From an uncultured Ruminococcus sp. (lineage in GTDB: Bacteria > Bacillota > Clostridia > Oscillospirales > Ruminococcaceae), in assembly GCA_947589205.1 (NCBI GenBank), contig CANQCJ010000146.1, forward strand, positions 1 to 5,629: DNA of 5,629 bases, read 5' to 3'. The translations under genes were made by a program, and so were the position numbers. Position 1 is the first letter of the stretch; each line of letters begins with the position of its first letter. Under the pieces are notes generated by a model, which saw only the letters and a program-made list of their open reading frames with translations, ran no database searches and was not told where the DNA came from. This document shows positions 1 through 5,575 of the stretch, piece after piece.

Positions 1-1690
1 AAGAGCTGCTGTCGGTCTGAGTTGTGTCTGCCGAAGAATTTTCCTGCGGAGTGTCCTGCGCAGCGCTCTCCTGCCCGCTTTCCTCCGTACCGACTTGCGG
101 CACAGTACCGCCTTGCGGCACAGTACCGCCCTGCGGCATTACCTCTGGCATATCCTCCGGCATTTCACCCTGTATACCCTCGGGCATTTCTCCGTCGGGC
201 ATTTCTCCGTCGGGTTTTTCCGGAGGTGTCTCGCCCTGCATTCCGTCAGGCATTTCGGGCGGTGTGAAGCCGCCGTCCGTTCCGTCCGTGCCGTCGGTAA
301 TTTGTCCGCCAAAGCCTCTGCCGCCTTGCATTCTGCCGCCGAAGCCGCCGCTTTCGGGCGAGGTATTATCCACCGTCATTTCCGTCTCGTTATCGCCGAC
401 CGACAGCGTATACTTGTCTCCGATATTCATTTCGGGCGTGCTGACAAGCACCGAGGAAAAGCTGCAGGGTACGGTTTCCGAAATAAGCTCGTTTCCGTCA
501 ACGTCTTTTACAGTGACGTCCGTTCCTGCGGCAGCCGAAACTGTCTGCATCAAAAATCCCTGCGTGGACGCTTCATCGAAGCCCTCCGCCATTCCGCTGC
601 TGCCGCAGGCAAGCACCGTTCCGCCGCTTATCTCGCATTTTCCGCCGTTTTCGCTGCCGCAGTCGATAGCGCAGCTTCCCCCGCTGTCGCTTACGCTCAC
701 AAGCACCCTTCCGCCGCTTATATAAATATCCCTGTTGGAATCTATTCCGTCGGAATCGCGTCCGTTTTCAACGGTGATATTTATTTCGCCGCCGCTTATA
801 TTTATAACGGAATTTCCGCTGTAGCCGTTGGCGTTAAGTCCGTCGTCGGTCGGCTTTATATCGAGCTTTCCGCCGGCAATGGTAATGCTTACCGCTTCCA
901 TTCCCTCATAGCAGGACGGTATCGTTATATCTCCCGACTCAACATAGATAAACGACGTTTCATCATCATTCGATACGGTTATCCCGTCATCGCCCGCCGA
1001 AAGAGTGATCTTAGCGTCCTTTATCCGAACGCTGTCGTTAGCGTGAAGAGCGTCCTGCGCGGCAGTCGCTTCAAGCGTTCCGCCGGTTATCACAAGGTCG
1101 TCGTTGCAGACTATCCCGTGCTGATATTCCGCAGTGACTTTAAGGCTGCCCGCGCCGCCGATGGTAAGGTCGTCTCTTGAAAAGATAGTTCCGTCAACGC
1201 CGTTGGAAACAGCTGTCTCGCTGTAGCCTTCGCCCGAAGAGAGAGTATTTTCGCTTCCCTCTTTAAGTGTTAAAAATACCTTTCCCGCCTGCTCTATCCG
1301 TATTGCCGCGCTGTCCTCGCAGTGTATGCTCACTCCGTTCATCATCAGCCGTATCTTATCATCGCCGTCGGCTTCGATAACGACAGAACCGTCCGACAGC
1401 TCTCCCGTAAGCAGATACTTACCCGCATAAACGATATACACGTCTCCGTCATTTACGTAAGCGCCGTTTCCGCTTACCGTGCTGCCCTTATCGGAAAGCG
1501 AGATCTTAGTCGCGCCGACCTCGTTCCATTCATTATCGAGATCGTTTTGCGTAAACATCTCGTCTCCGTTTTCCTCGCTGAGCAGCGTCTCTATACCGAG
1601 CCTTCTGCCGTTCATAAAAGCGATCGTTATCAACAGGGTAAGCAGTGTTATCGCTATGCAGATAACATCAATATGCTTATGCTTTAACAT
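1..1690 (-). CDS. Secreted carbohydrate-binding beta-helix protein (Cthe_2159 / DUF4353 type), 3' end beyond window
   Basis: An uninterrupted frame of 563 codons starts at ATG 1690-1688 and runs off the left edge without a stop. Residues 1-6 are basic (MLKHKH) and 7-26 form one hydrophobic helix, so this is a signal peptide or N-terminal anchor with no lipobox; export is inferred. Residues about 55-440 carry short beta-strand repeats with recurrent I-[ST]-G-G turns at 201, 298, 324 and 354 and many Asp/Asn/Gly loops such as DDGITVSNDDE and SDGIDSNRD. This is typical of the right-handed parallel beta-helix of the Cthe_2159 family, whose founding member binds acidic plant polysaccharide/cellulose and calcium. 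Residues 446-474 are Gly-rich, and 477-535 are a Pro/Glu/Asp/Met/Gln tail with tandem repeats, perhaps a wall-spanning or sticky segment. It is the third gene of the VTC-DUF4956 operon, 11 bases after the previous stop. Ligand and cell-surface attachment are unknown. Family call fairly firm, function not. Confidence 0.85.
   Translation of the reverse strand, partial: MLKHKHIDVICIAITLLTLLITIAFMNGRRLGIETLLSEENGDEMFTQNDLDNEWNEVGATKISLSDKGSTVSGNGAYVNDGDVYIVYAGKYLLTGELSDGSVVIEADGDDKIRLMMNGVSIHCEDSAAIRIEQAGKVFLTLKEGSENTLSSGEGYSETAVSNGVDGTIFSRDDLTIGGAGSLKVTAEYQHGIVCNDDLVITGGTLEATAAQDALHANDSVRIKDAKITLSAGDDGITVSNDDETSFIYVESGDITIPSCYEGMEAVSITIAGGKLDIKPTDDGLNANGYSGNSVINISGGEINITVENGRDSDGIDSNRDIYISGGRVLVSVSDSGGSCAIDCGSENGGKCEISGGTVLACGSSGMAEGFDEASTQGFLMQTVSAAAGTDVTVKDVDGNELISETVPCSFSSVLVSTPEMNIGDKYTLSVGDNETEMTVDNTSPESGGFGGRMQGGRGFGGQITDGTDGTDGGFTPPEMPDGMQGETPPEKPDGEMPDGEMPEGIQGEMPEDMPEVMPQGGTVPQGGTVPQVGTEESGQESAAQDTPQENSSADTTQTDSSS
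95..138 (-). repeat. 18-bp in-frame tandem repeat encoding PQGGTV
   Basis: Two identical adjacent 18-base units lie at 95-112 and 113-130, followed by a third partial copy (131-138, one base different), and a diverged part copy (GTACCGAC) precedes them at 87-94. On the minus strand they encode V-P-Q-G-G-T hexapeptides in the tail of the secreted beta-helix protein. The unit is a multiple of three, so gain or loss of copies would change tail length without breaking the frame. Confidence 0.85.
182..211 (-). repeat. 15-bp in-frame tandem repeat encoding DGEMP
   Basis: Two identical 15-base units (182-196 and 197-211) are followed by a diverged third copy at 212 onward. On the minus strand they read D-G-E-M-P. 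Related E-M-P or D-M-P pentads continue on either side (residues about 479-519), showing that the acidic tail grew by repeated short duplications. Confidence 0.8.
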
Positions 1691-1696
1691 AAGTGT

Positions 1697-1703
1697 CCTC
1701 CTT
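1697..1703 (-). promoter_or_regulatory. Ribosome binding site overlapping the upstream stop codon
   Basis: AAGGAGG lies 6 bases before ATG 1690 and its first two bases are the last two of the TAA stop (1704-1702) of the DUF4956 gene. This fixes the start of the beta-helix gene and suggests its translation is coupled to that of the gene before it. Confidence 0.85.
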
Positions 1704-2373
1704 ATCCCATGTATTCTCCGTTAAAGCTCACCAGTACCGCGCTTTCAACGCCGTTCATGTCTGCAAGCTCGTTGATAAAATCGGTGTTGTCGTCTTTAAG
1801 GCGTATCTCTAAATTAAGCTCAACGCTTCCCTTACGCGCGGTCTTGCTTTTTACCACGCAGCGGTCGGTCCTGTTTTCAAGATATTCTCTCGCCGCACGT
1901 TCGCTGTCGTGACCGCTGCATTGAAGCACTACTATATACGGATCGTTGTGCGATTTGTGATTTACAAAAATAAGAAGTATCAGTCCGATGATAACGCTGC
2001 CGATGACCGCTAAAGGGATCATGCCCGCCGCAAGGACGATGCCCGCCGCTATCGACCAGAACAAAAACGCTATATCGAGCGGCTCCTTTATCGCGGTGCG
2101 GAATCTTACGATAGAGAGCGCGCCGACCATACCGAGAGAAAGAACGACGTTAGAGGTCACCGCAAGGATAACGATAGTCGTTATCATCGTGAGCGCGATA
2201 AGCGTTACGCCGAACGAGGAGGAATACATTACGCCGTTGTAGGTCTTTTTGTAGACCAAAAATATAAATATCCCGATGCCGAAGGCGAGTATCAGCGCGA
2301 GAGCCATGTCTAAAATACTAACGTTTGAAACGTTCTCGAGAAAACTCGATTTGAAAATGTCCTTGAATGTCAT
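1702..2373 (-). CDS. DUF4956 family four-helix membrane protein
   Basis: The 223-residue product has four predicted membrane helices at about 21-41, 55-79, 101-116 and 119-137. Two strongly conserved-looking blocks match my knowledge of DUF4956: KKTYNGVMYSSSFGVTLI at 42-59, and a segment from LGMVGALSIVRFRTAIKEPL at 80-99 into an FWSIAAG stretch. The second block has buried-looking charges (R90, R92, K96, E97, D100) between helices 2 and 3. Residues about 145-218 form a soluble alternating alpha/beta domain resembling an ACT or ferredoxin-like fold, probably cytosolic. The family has no proven function; its members sit beside VTC-domain proteins and CotH or carbohydrate-binding proteins in Clostridia. 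A role as membrane partner or conduit for the VTC enzyme is inference. The start ATG has GAAAGGA at 2390-2384, with a slightly long 10-base spacing. The gene begins 30 bases after the VTC stop and is full length. Confidence 0.9.
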   Translation of the reverse strand: MTFKDIFKSSFLENVSNVSILDMALALILAFGIGIFIFLVYKKTYNGVMYSSSFGVTLIALTMITTIVILAVTSNVVLSLGMVGALSIVRFRTAIKEPLDIAFLFWSIAAGIVLAAGMIPLAVIGSVIIGLILLIFVNHKSHNDPYIVVLQCSGHDSERAAREYLENRTDRCVVKSKTARKGSVELNLEIRLKDDNTDFINELADMNGVESAVLVSFNGEYMG

Positions 2374-2403
2374 AAAGCTTTCTTCCTTTCAATTTGCTTT
2401 TTA

Positions 2404-3075
2404 TCAGCCGTAAATGCGGCATTGTGCGTATTTTGAAAACGCGCCGGCTCTTCTTCCGGTAAGCTGTATTGAATCGCGGATAATGTCCGGCAAAAACGCG
2501 TCCCATTTTACTTCCATCAGTATAAGCTCGTCTCCCGCCGGGACAGTTATGAGCGAATCGCTTAAAAAATCTCTGCACTGCAGGCTCGTGCGAAGCTTTC
2601 TGTCAAATGTAACTCTGACGTTCCCGGGAGGATATACAAACGGCTCTCTCGTGTAATCCACCACCGCCTTGGGTGCAAGCCCCTGAGTTTTCATTTTGTA
2701 TATCAGCTCCCTTAAAAGCGGCGGGGAAGCTTCATCGGTCTCGGGTATCCCGCCATTGGCGATGAGCTGCGCCCGCTCAAAGCTTATCTGCTCCGCCCGC
2801 TTATTGCACAAGCCGTTGAGCTTGCTCTTTTTTTCAAGCTTCAAAAAGCTTGTATCGCCGTCATAATAACGAATGCGGAATTTTTCCCGCCTGTCCGCTC
2901 CGTCGATCTTTTCCCGCAAGGCGCGGTCCGTCGGCGTGTCGAAGTAAAGACTGCGTATATTATAACCGCCGTTTGCCGCGTGCGCGTCATGCTCCATAAT
3001 TACCATAAGCCGGCTGCGAAGCGCGAGAAGATCCGACGCGGTTATCTCTATTTTCCATTCATGACGAAACTGCAT
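2404..3075 (-). CDS. VTC-domain polyphosphate polymerase-like protein (triphosphate tunnel fold)
   Basis: This 223-residue soluble protein belongs to the VTC branch of the CYTH/triphosphate-tunnel superfamily. Visible signature residues in order: E6-K8-E10 (ExKxE, strand 1), IRSLYFDT at 40-47, the Arg pair R67/R69 in REKFRIRYY, the K79-L-E81-K82-K83 strand, R143 in DYTREPF, R159 in VRVTFDRKLR, E188 in LMEVKWD and K215 in SKYAQC. These correspond to the basic tunnel lining and metal-binding Glu of yeast Vtc4, which makes polyphosphate from ATP. The catalytic set looks complete, so activity is likely, but the substrate cannot be read from sequence. There is no SPX or membrane domain, so membrane coupling would need a partner, plausibly the next gene. 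The ATG is supported by GAAGGGAG with a 7-base spacing. The frame ends in tandem stops, TGA then TAA (2406-2401). It is the first gene of its operon, 94 bases after the kinase stop. Confidence 0.9.
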   Translation of the reverse strand: MQFRHEWKIEITASDLLALRSRLMVIMEHDAHAANGGYNIRSLYFDTPTDRALREKIDGADRREKFRIRYYDGDTSFLKLEKKSKLNGLCNKRAEQISFERAQLIANGGIPETDEASPPLLRELIYKMKTQGLAPKAVVDYTREPFVYPPGNVRVTFDRKLRTSLQCRDFLSDSLITVPAGDELILMEVKWDAFLPDIIRDSIQLTGRRAGAFSKYAQCRIYG

Positions 3076-3124
3076 TTTTTATCTCCCTTCAGGTTTGATG
3101 TTACTCATCTCTGAGCTTAAACAT

Positions 3125-3157
3125 ATTCTATATTAAATTTATTGAACGAAAATTGAA
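3125..3157 (-). promoter_or_regulatory. Promoter with direct-repeat operator for the VTC-DUF4956-beta-helix operon
   Basis: On the minus strand two TTCAAT half-sites (3157-3152 and 3146-3141) are separated by 5 bases, giving an 11-base period as in OmpR/PhoB-family boxes. Ten bases further is TAGAAT (3130-3125), a 5/6 match to the -10 consensus; the overlapping TATAGA gives 8 bases. No good TTGACA -35 is present, as expected if the operator replaces it. The predicted transcript start near 3118 gives a leader of about 43 bases before the VTC gene. The box starts 12 bases after the kinase stop. It matches the box before the regulator gene at 15 of 18 positions. Confidence 0.7.
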
Positions 3158-3169
3158 GTCACAAAAAGT

Positions 3170-4429
3170 TTACGAAATTTCAATTTTGACCGTGAAAGCT
3201 ACAAGTCCGTCATGACAGGCTACCGAAATGTGACCGCGGTGGGCTTCGGTTATCGCCTTTGCTATGGCAAGCCCCAGACCGTAGTGGTTGTCCTCGCCGC
3301 TTCGCGCTTTATCGGCGCGGTAAAAACGCTCAAAAAGCTGACTAAGCTCCTCATCGGCTATAGGCGTTCCCTCGTTGGTCACGGAAAATACCGCGTGCTG
3401 TTTTTCCCTGTGAAGGTCTATATAAACAGTGCCCCCCGCCCTGCTGTGGCGTATCGCATTGTCGAGCAGGATAGAGGCGAGCTGACTGAGCTGTGCCGCA
3501 TTTCCGGAAACGTTTATATTTTGCGCGATATTGGTTTGAAGCTTCAAGCCGTTTTCAAAGATCACCGTTTCAAACGGCAGCGTTTCACCCATGACTATCC
3601 GCCCGAGATCGACGTTTGACATCTCGGGCTTTACATTTTCCGTCCTTGCAAGCTCTAAAAGCTGCGTTACGAGCGCGCCCATTCTGTCGTTTTCATATTG
3701 GATATTGCTTAGCCAGTTGTTTTCTCCTATCTCCCGCCGAAGCATTTCCGCGTTTGCGCTCACGACCGAGACGGGGGTCTTTAATTCGTGTCCCGCGTCG
3801 GAGATAAACTGCTTTTGCTTTTTATAGCTTTCCTCCAACGGTCTTACGATGCGGTTTGCAAGTATCATCGCGGCAAAAAACAAAACTATCATCGCCATGC
3901 CGCCAAAAATAAGCGTATAGCGAAACAGCGTCGTAACGCTGTCCTGCATGATGGTGTTGTCCATAAACGCTGCGAGCGTATAGCTTCCCTTATCGACGCA
4001 AACATAGATAAGCCGTTCCTTCGTGCCATAGCTTTTTCCTTCCTCTATCACTTCGAGCGCGTACTCTTCAAGCTCTTCATCGGTGTATATCTCATTGTCG
4101 CTGTTGTCAACGTTGATAACGCTTTCATCGTCCTTTGAAACGGCGACGGAATAGAAGGTCGACAGCCGAAACGCCGGAGTATCCTCAAAGCGCGAGCCTT
4201 TGGGACGGCGAGGATCATCAAAAGGCTCCTGCTCAGCGGGCGAACGGAAATGCTCCTCCGGGCGGGACTGCGGCGCATAGAGCTGGGCGTATCTTTCGAG
4301 CATACTGCGGTTGGTCGTCGATACCTCGCGGTAGCTTGAAATATAAATTACCGCTAGCGTGCCGGCAAACAGCAGCGCAAGCGCCGACATTATAGCGGCG
4401 ACTATCCTCCATTTAGATCTTTTAAACAT
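3170..4429 (-). CDS. Membrane sensor histidine kinase (two-component system)
   Basis: The 419-residue protein has TM1 at about 9-31, an extracellular sensor at about 32-168 and TM2 at about 170-192, followed directly by the dimerisation/phosphoacceptor helix with no separate HAMP. The H-box is F-I-S-D-A-G-H214-E-L-K-T-P. The ATPase domain shows the N-box LLDNAIRHS (N324), the F-box LFERFYRAD (366-373) and the G2 loop YGLGLAIAKA (383-392). The G1 position reads TNEGTPI (351-357) rather than DNGxGI, a variant common in this kinase type, so activity is expected. The sensor region is acidic, with proline- and charge-rich 52-82 and an alpha/beta part at 86-157 that might be PAS/Cache-like; its ligand is unknown. 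The gene overlaps the regulator by 8 bases (ATGTTTAA). GAGGTG lies 5 bases before the ATG. Its partner is the adjacent regulator. Confidence 0.95.
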   Translation of the reverse strand: MFKRSKWRIVAAIMSALALLFAGTLAVIYISSYREVSTTNRSMLERYAQLYAPQSRPEEHFRSPAEQEPFDDPRRPKGSRFEDTPAFRLSTFYSVAVSKDDESVINVDNSDNEIYTDEELEEYALEVIEEGKSYGTKERLIYVCVDKGSYTLAAFMDNTIMQDSVTTLFRYTLIFGGMAMIVLFFAAMILANRIVRPLEESYKKQKQFISDAGHELKTPVSVVSANAEMLRREIGENNWLSNIQYENDRMGALVTQLLELARTENVKPEMSNVDLGRIVMGETLPFETVIFENGLKLQTNIAQNINVSGNAAQLSQLASILLDNAIRHSRAGGTVYIDLHREKQHAVFSVTNEGTPIADEELSQLFERFYRADKARSGEDNHYGLGLAIAKAITEAHRGHISVACHDGLVAFTVKIEIS

Positions 4430-5105
4430 CTGTACACCTCAGCTCATATCCGATACCGCGCACGGCCTTTATCTCCGTTTTTGCCCCGACAAAGGTAAGC
4501 TTTCTGCGTGTAAACGACATATATACTTCAACATTATTATACTCCGCTTCGCTGTCATAGCCCCAGATCTTTACGGCGAACTGCTCGCGGGTAAGTATCT
4601 GTCCGCGGTTTATAATAAGATATTCCAAAATGCGGTATTCCTTTTCGCTAAGCCTGACGGTCTGACCGTTAGTCAGGCAGCTTAATTCCGCAGTGTCGGC
4701 GTTAAGGGAAATATCCCCGAAGGTCAGCGAACCGTCGGCGGAGCTTAGATTTCTCCTTGACAGCGCACGAAGGCGCGCTAACAGCTCTTTGGTCATAAAC
4801 GGCTTAGTAAGATAATCGTCCGCGCCGCTGTCAAGACCGTTCACCTTGTCGTCTAATTCTCCCTTTGCTGTCAGCATAAGTATCGGAGCCTTTATCCCCT
4901 TTCGCCGCGCACGGCGGGCTATCTCAAAGCCCGACATTCCGGGCAGCATTACGTCTAACACGATGAGATCGTAGATCCCGCTCAAAACCGCGTCCATTCC
5001 CGAATTACCGTCGGCGCGCCAGTCAACGTCGTATTTTTCCAGCCGCAGTATCTCGCAAAGCGCCTGAGCCATTCTTTTTTCGTCCTCAACAAGCAAAAGC
5101 TTCAT
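4422..5105 (-). CDS. OmpR/PhoB-family response regulator
   Basis: The 227-residue DNA-binding regulator has a receiver domain at 1-115 with the acidic pocket E7/D8, phosphoacceptor D51 in DLIVLDVMLPG, T79 and K101 in the YLTKPF motif. A winged-helix effector domain follows at about 127-225, with REQFAVKIWGYD (173-184), recognition-helix region NNVEVYMSFTRRKL (190-203) and the terminal hairpin VRGIGYEL. All phosphorylation residues are present. The start at 5105 is chosen because MKLLLVEDE is the usual receiver N-terminus and GGAGGG sits 6 bases upstream. The frame is open further upstream to 5204, but that stretch contains the promoter. Co-transcribed with the overlapping kinase gene. It probably activates its own promoter and the downstream VTC operon, because the same operator precedes both. 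Confidence 0.96.
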   Translation of the reverse strand: MKLLLVEDEKRMAQALCEILRLEKYDVDWRADGNSGMDAVLSGIYDLIVLDVMLPGMSGFEIARRARRKGIKAPILMLTAKGELDDKVNGLDSGADDYLTKPFMTKELLARLRALSRRNLSSADGSLTFGDISLNADTAELSCLTNGQTVRLSEKEYRILEYLIINRGQILTREQFAVKIWGYDSEAEYNNVEVYMSFTRRKLTFVGAKTEIKAVRGIGYELRCTDV

Positions 5106-5111
5106 ATTTAT

Positions 5112-5117
5112 CCCTCC
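5112..5117 (-). promoter_or_regulatory. Ribosome binding site deciding the regulator start
   Basis: GGAGGG is 6 bases before ATG 5105 and selects it over longer in-frame starts. The predicted transcript start is near 5118, so the leader is only about 13 bases and the binding site would lie at the very 5' end of the mRNA. Confidence 0.85.
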
Positions 5118-5124
5118 GGATTTA

Positions 5125-5156
5125 ATTATAGCACGAAAGATTGAAGAAAAATTGAA
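5125..5156 (-). promoter_or_regulatory. Autoregulated promoter of the two-component operon, with direct-repeat operator
   Basis: Minus-strand half-sites TTCAAT at 5156-5151 and 5145-5140 are separated by 5 bases, followed after 9 bases by a perfect -10 TATAAT (5130-5125). The position 17 bases upstream of the -10 reads AATTTT, not a -35, so an activator is likely required. The layout matches a PhoB-type box, with an 11-base period and the second half-site close to the -10. Same box as before the VTC operon, which suggests positive autoregulation by the encoded regulator. Confidence 0.72.
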
Positions 5157-5162
5157 CATATT

Positions 5163-5191
5163 AAAAAAGCCTCCGAAAAAATCGGGGCTTT
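5163..5191 (-). terminator. Intrinsic terminator just upstream of the two-component promoter
   Basis: A 10-base-pair stem (5166-5171 with 5186-5191, 5173-5176 with 5182-5185) carries one bulged T at 5172 and an A5 loop on the plus strand. Read on the minus strand it is followed by a run of six T, so it stops leftward transcription entering from the right and insulates the activator-dependent promoter. On the plus strand the T run is only three bases. No convincing minus-strand gene lies between it and the tRNA-like gene. Confidence 0.65.
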
Positions 5192-5235
5192 GGCTTGAAT
5201 ACACGGTGAATTTCAGTGAAATGGGTTCGGTATAT

Positions 5236-5246
5236 TATATGATAAT
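5236..5246 (+). promoter_or_regulatory. Possible weak plus-strand -10 region for the small ORF
   Basis: This AT-rich stretch holds overlapping -10-like hexamers (TATATG at 5236-5241, GATAAT at 5241-5246; TATATT begins just before at 5231). TTCAGT at 5212-5217 could be a poor -35, 18 bases upstream of TATATG. Nothing else promoter-like stands out between 5192 and 5313, which otherwise holds no gene I can support. Confidence 0.22.
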
Positions 5247-5313
5247 CTCCCGCCCCGCACGATTCGGCTGTTTACGCCGTTTCGAGATAAGGTTCGATAT
5301 CGGAGACAGTGTG

Positions 5314-5454
5314 ATGAAGCTCAACGACATTATCGAAGCAGAGGATATTGAAAATTGCATAAACGGGAAAGCCGATGACATACGGCTTTTGAAGCTGTAC
5401 AAATTTATCGAAAAAGCTTGTCCGGAAAAAGCAAAAGGATTTGTCAGAGCATAA
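5314..5454 (+). CDS. Small hypothetical protein, 46 residues
   Basis: This is the only plausible plus-strand gene. ATG 5314 has GGAGA (5302-5306) 7 bases upstream; an in-frame GTG directly precedes it at 5311. The product begins MKLNDIIEAEDIENC and ends KACPEKAKGFVRA. It is charged and mostly helical-looking, with two cysteines (15 and 36) and no signal or membrane segment. I do not recognise a family. The same frame is open upstream to 5152, but that would run through the terminator hairpin and overlap the regulator promoter region, so the short form is preferred. It is divergent from the two-component operon and could end at the hairpin at 5529-5571. Function unknown; it might be a remnant or a non-coding stretch. 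Confidence 0.45.
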   Translation: MKLNDIIEAEDIENCINGKADDIRLLKLYKFIEKACPEKAKGFVRA

Positions 5455-5528
5455 CGCATTGCCTGCACGCGCGTTATAAGCGTCTTTCTAAATGATCTTA
5501 TATCCGCCGTGAAAGATCCGAACATAAA

Positions 5529-5571
5529 TAAAACCGTGTATTTTCAAGCATTTTGAAAGTACACGGTTTTA
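5529..5571 (-). terminator. Strong hairpin terminator after the tRNA-like RNA (possibly bidirectional)
   Basis: Arms 5529-5547 and 5553-5571 pair over 19 base pairs with a single G-U pair and a 5-base loop. On the minus strand the stem ends in GGTTTTATTTATG, a usable T tract, and it begins only 4 bases after the CCA end of the tRNA-like gene. On the plus strand the T run is four bases, so it may also stop transcripts from the small ORF. Confidence 0.8.
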
Positions 5572-5575
5572 ACGA

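Noticed and set aside
24..725. Pro/Ser/Cys-rich plus-strand frame with GIS-type repeats
   Set aside because: The repeats are the reverse of the minus-strand GEMP/PQGGTV tail repeats; no convincing ribosome site, and the minus-strand frame is continuous with a signal sequence and family motifs.
95..1180. Long open plus-strand frame opposite the beta-helix gene
   Set aside because: It is in the exact antiparallel codon register of the minus-strand gene, starts at an alternative codon inside the tandem repeats, and its His/Arg/Ser/Ala-rich translation has no domain sense. The Gly/Asp/Ser-rich codons of the real gene simply leave the opposite frame open.
2318..2578. Second minus-strand frame spanning the VTC/DUF4956 junction
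   Set aside because: It overlaps two genes with clear family motifs in another frame, and its product is a basic low-meaning sequence.
3104..3115. Small CTCA/TGAG hairpin in the VTC leader
   Set aside because: Only 4 base pairs with a 4-base loop and no T run; not distinguishable from chance, so no riboswitch or attenuator is claimed.
3179..3184. Extra TTCAAT near the kinase stop codon
   Set aside because: It is on the opposite strand to the two operator boxes, lies in coding sequence, and has no partner half-site 11 bases away.
5106..5204. 33-residue N-terminal extension of the response regulator
   Set aside because: The receiver domain begins normally at MKLLLVEDE, a strong ribosome site serves ATG 5105, and the extension would contain the -10, the operator and part of the terminator.
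5455..5500. GC-rich inverted ACGC/GCGT stretch after the small ORF
   Set aside because: Stem of about 4 base pairs with a poor T tract; too weak for a terminator beside the much stronger hairpin at 5529-5571.
5235..5525. Minus-strand 96-codon frame in the right intergenic region
   Set aside because: It lies opposite the better-supported small plus-strand ORF, has a Ser/Phe/Arg-rich composition typical of antisense frames and no family resemblance. I cannot exclude it fully.
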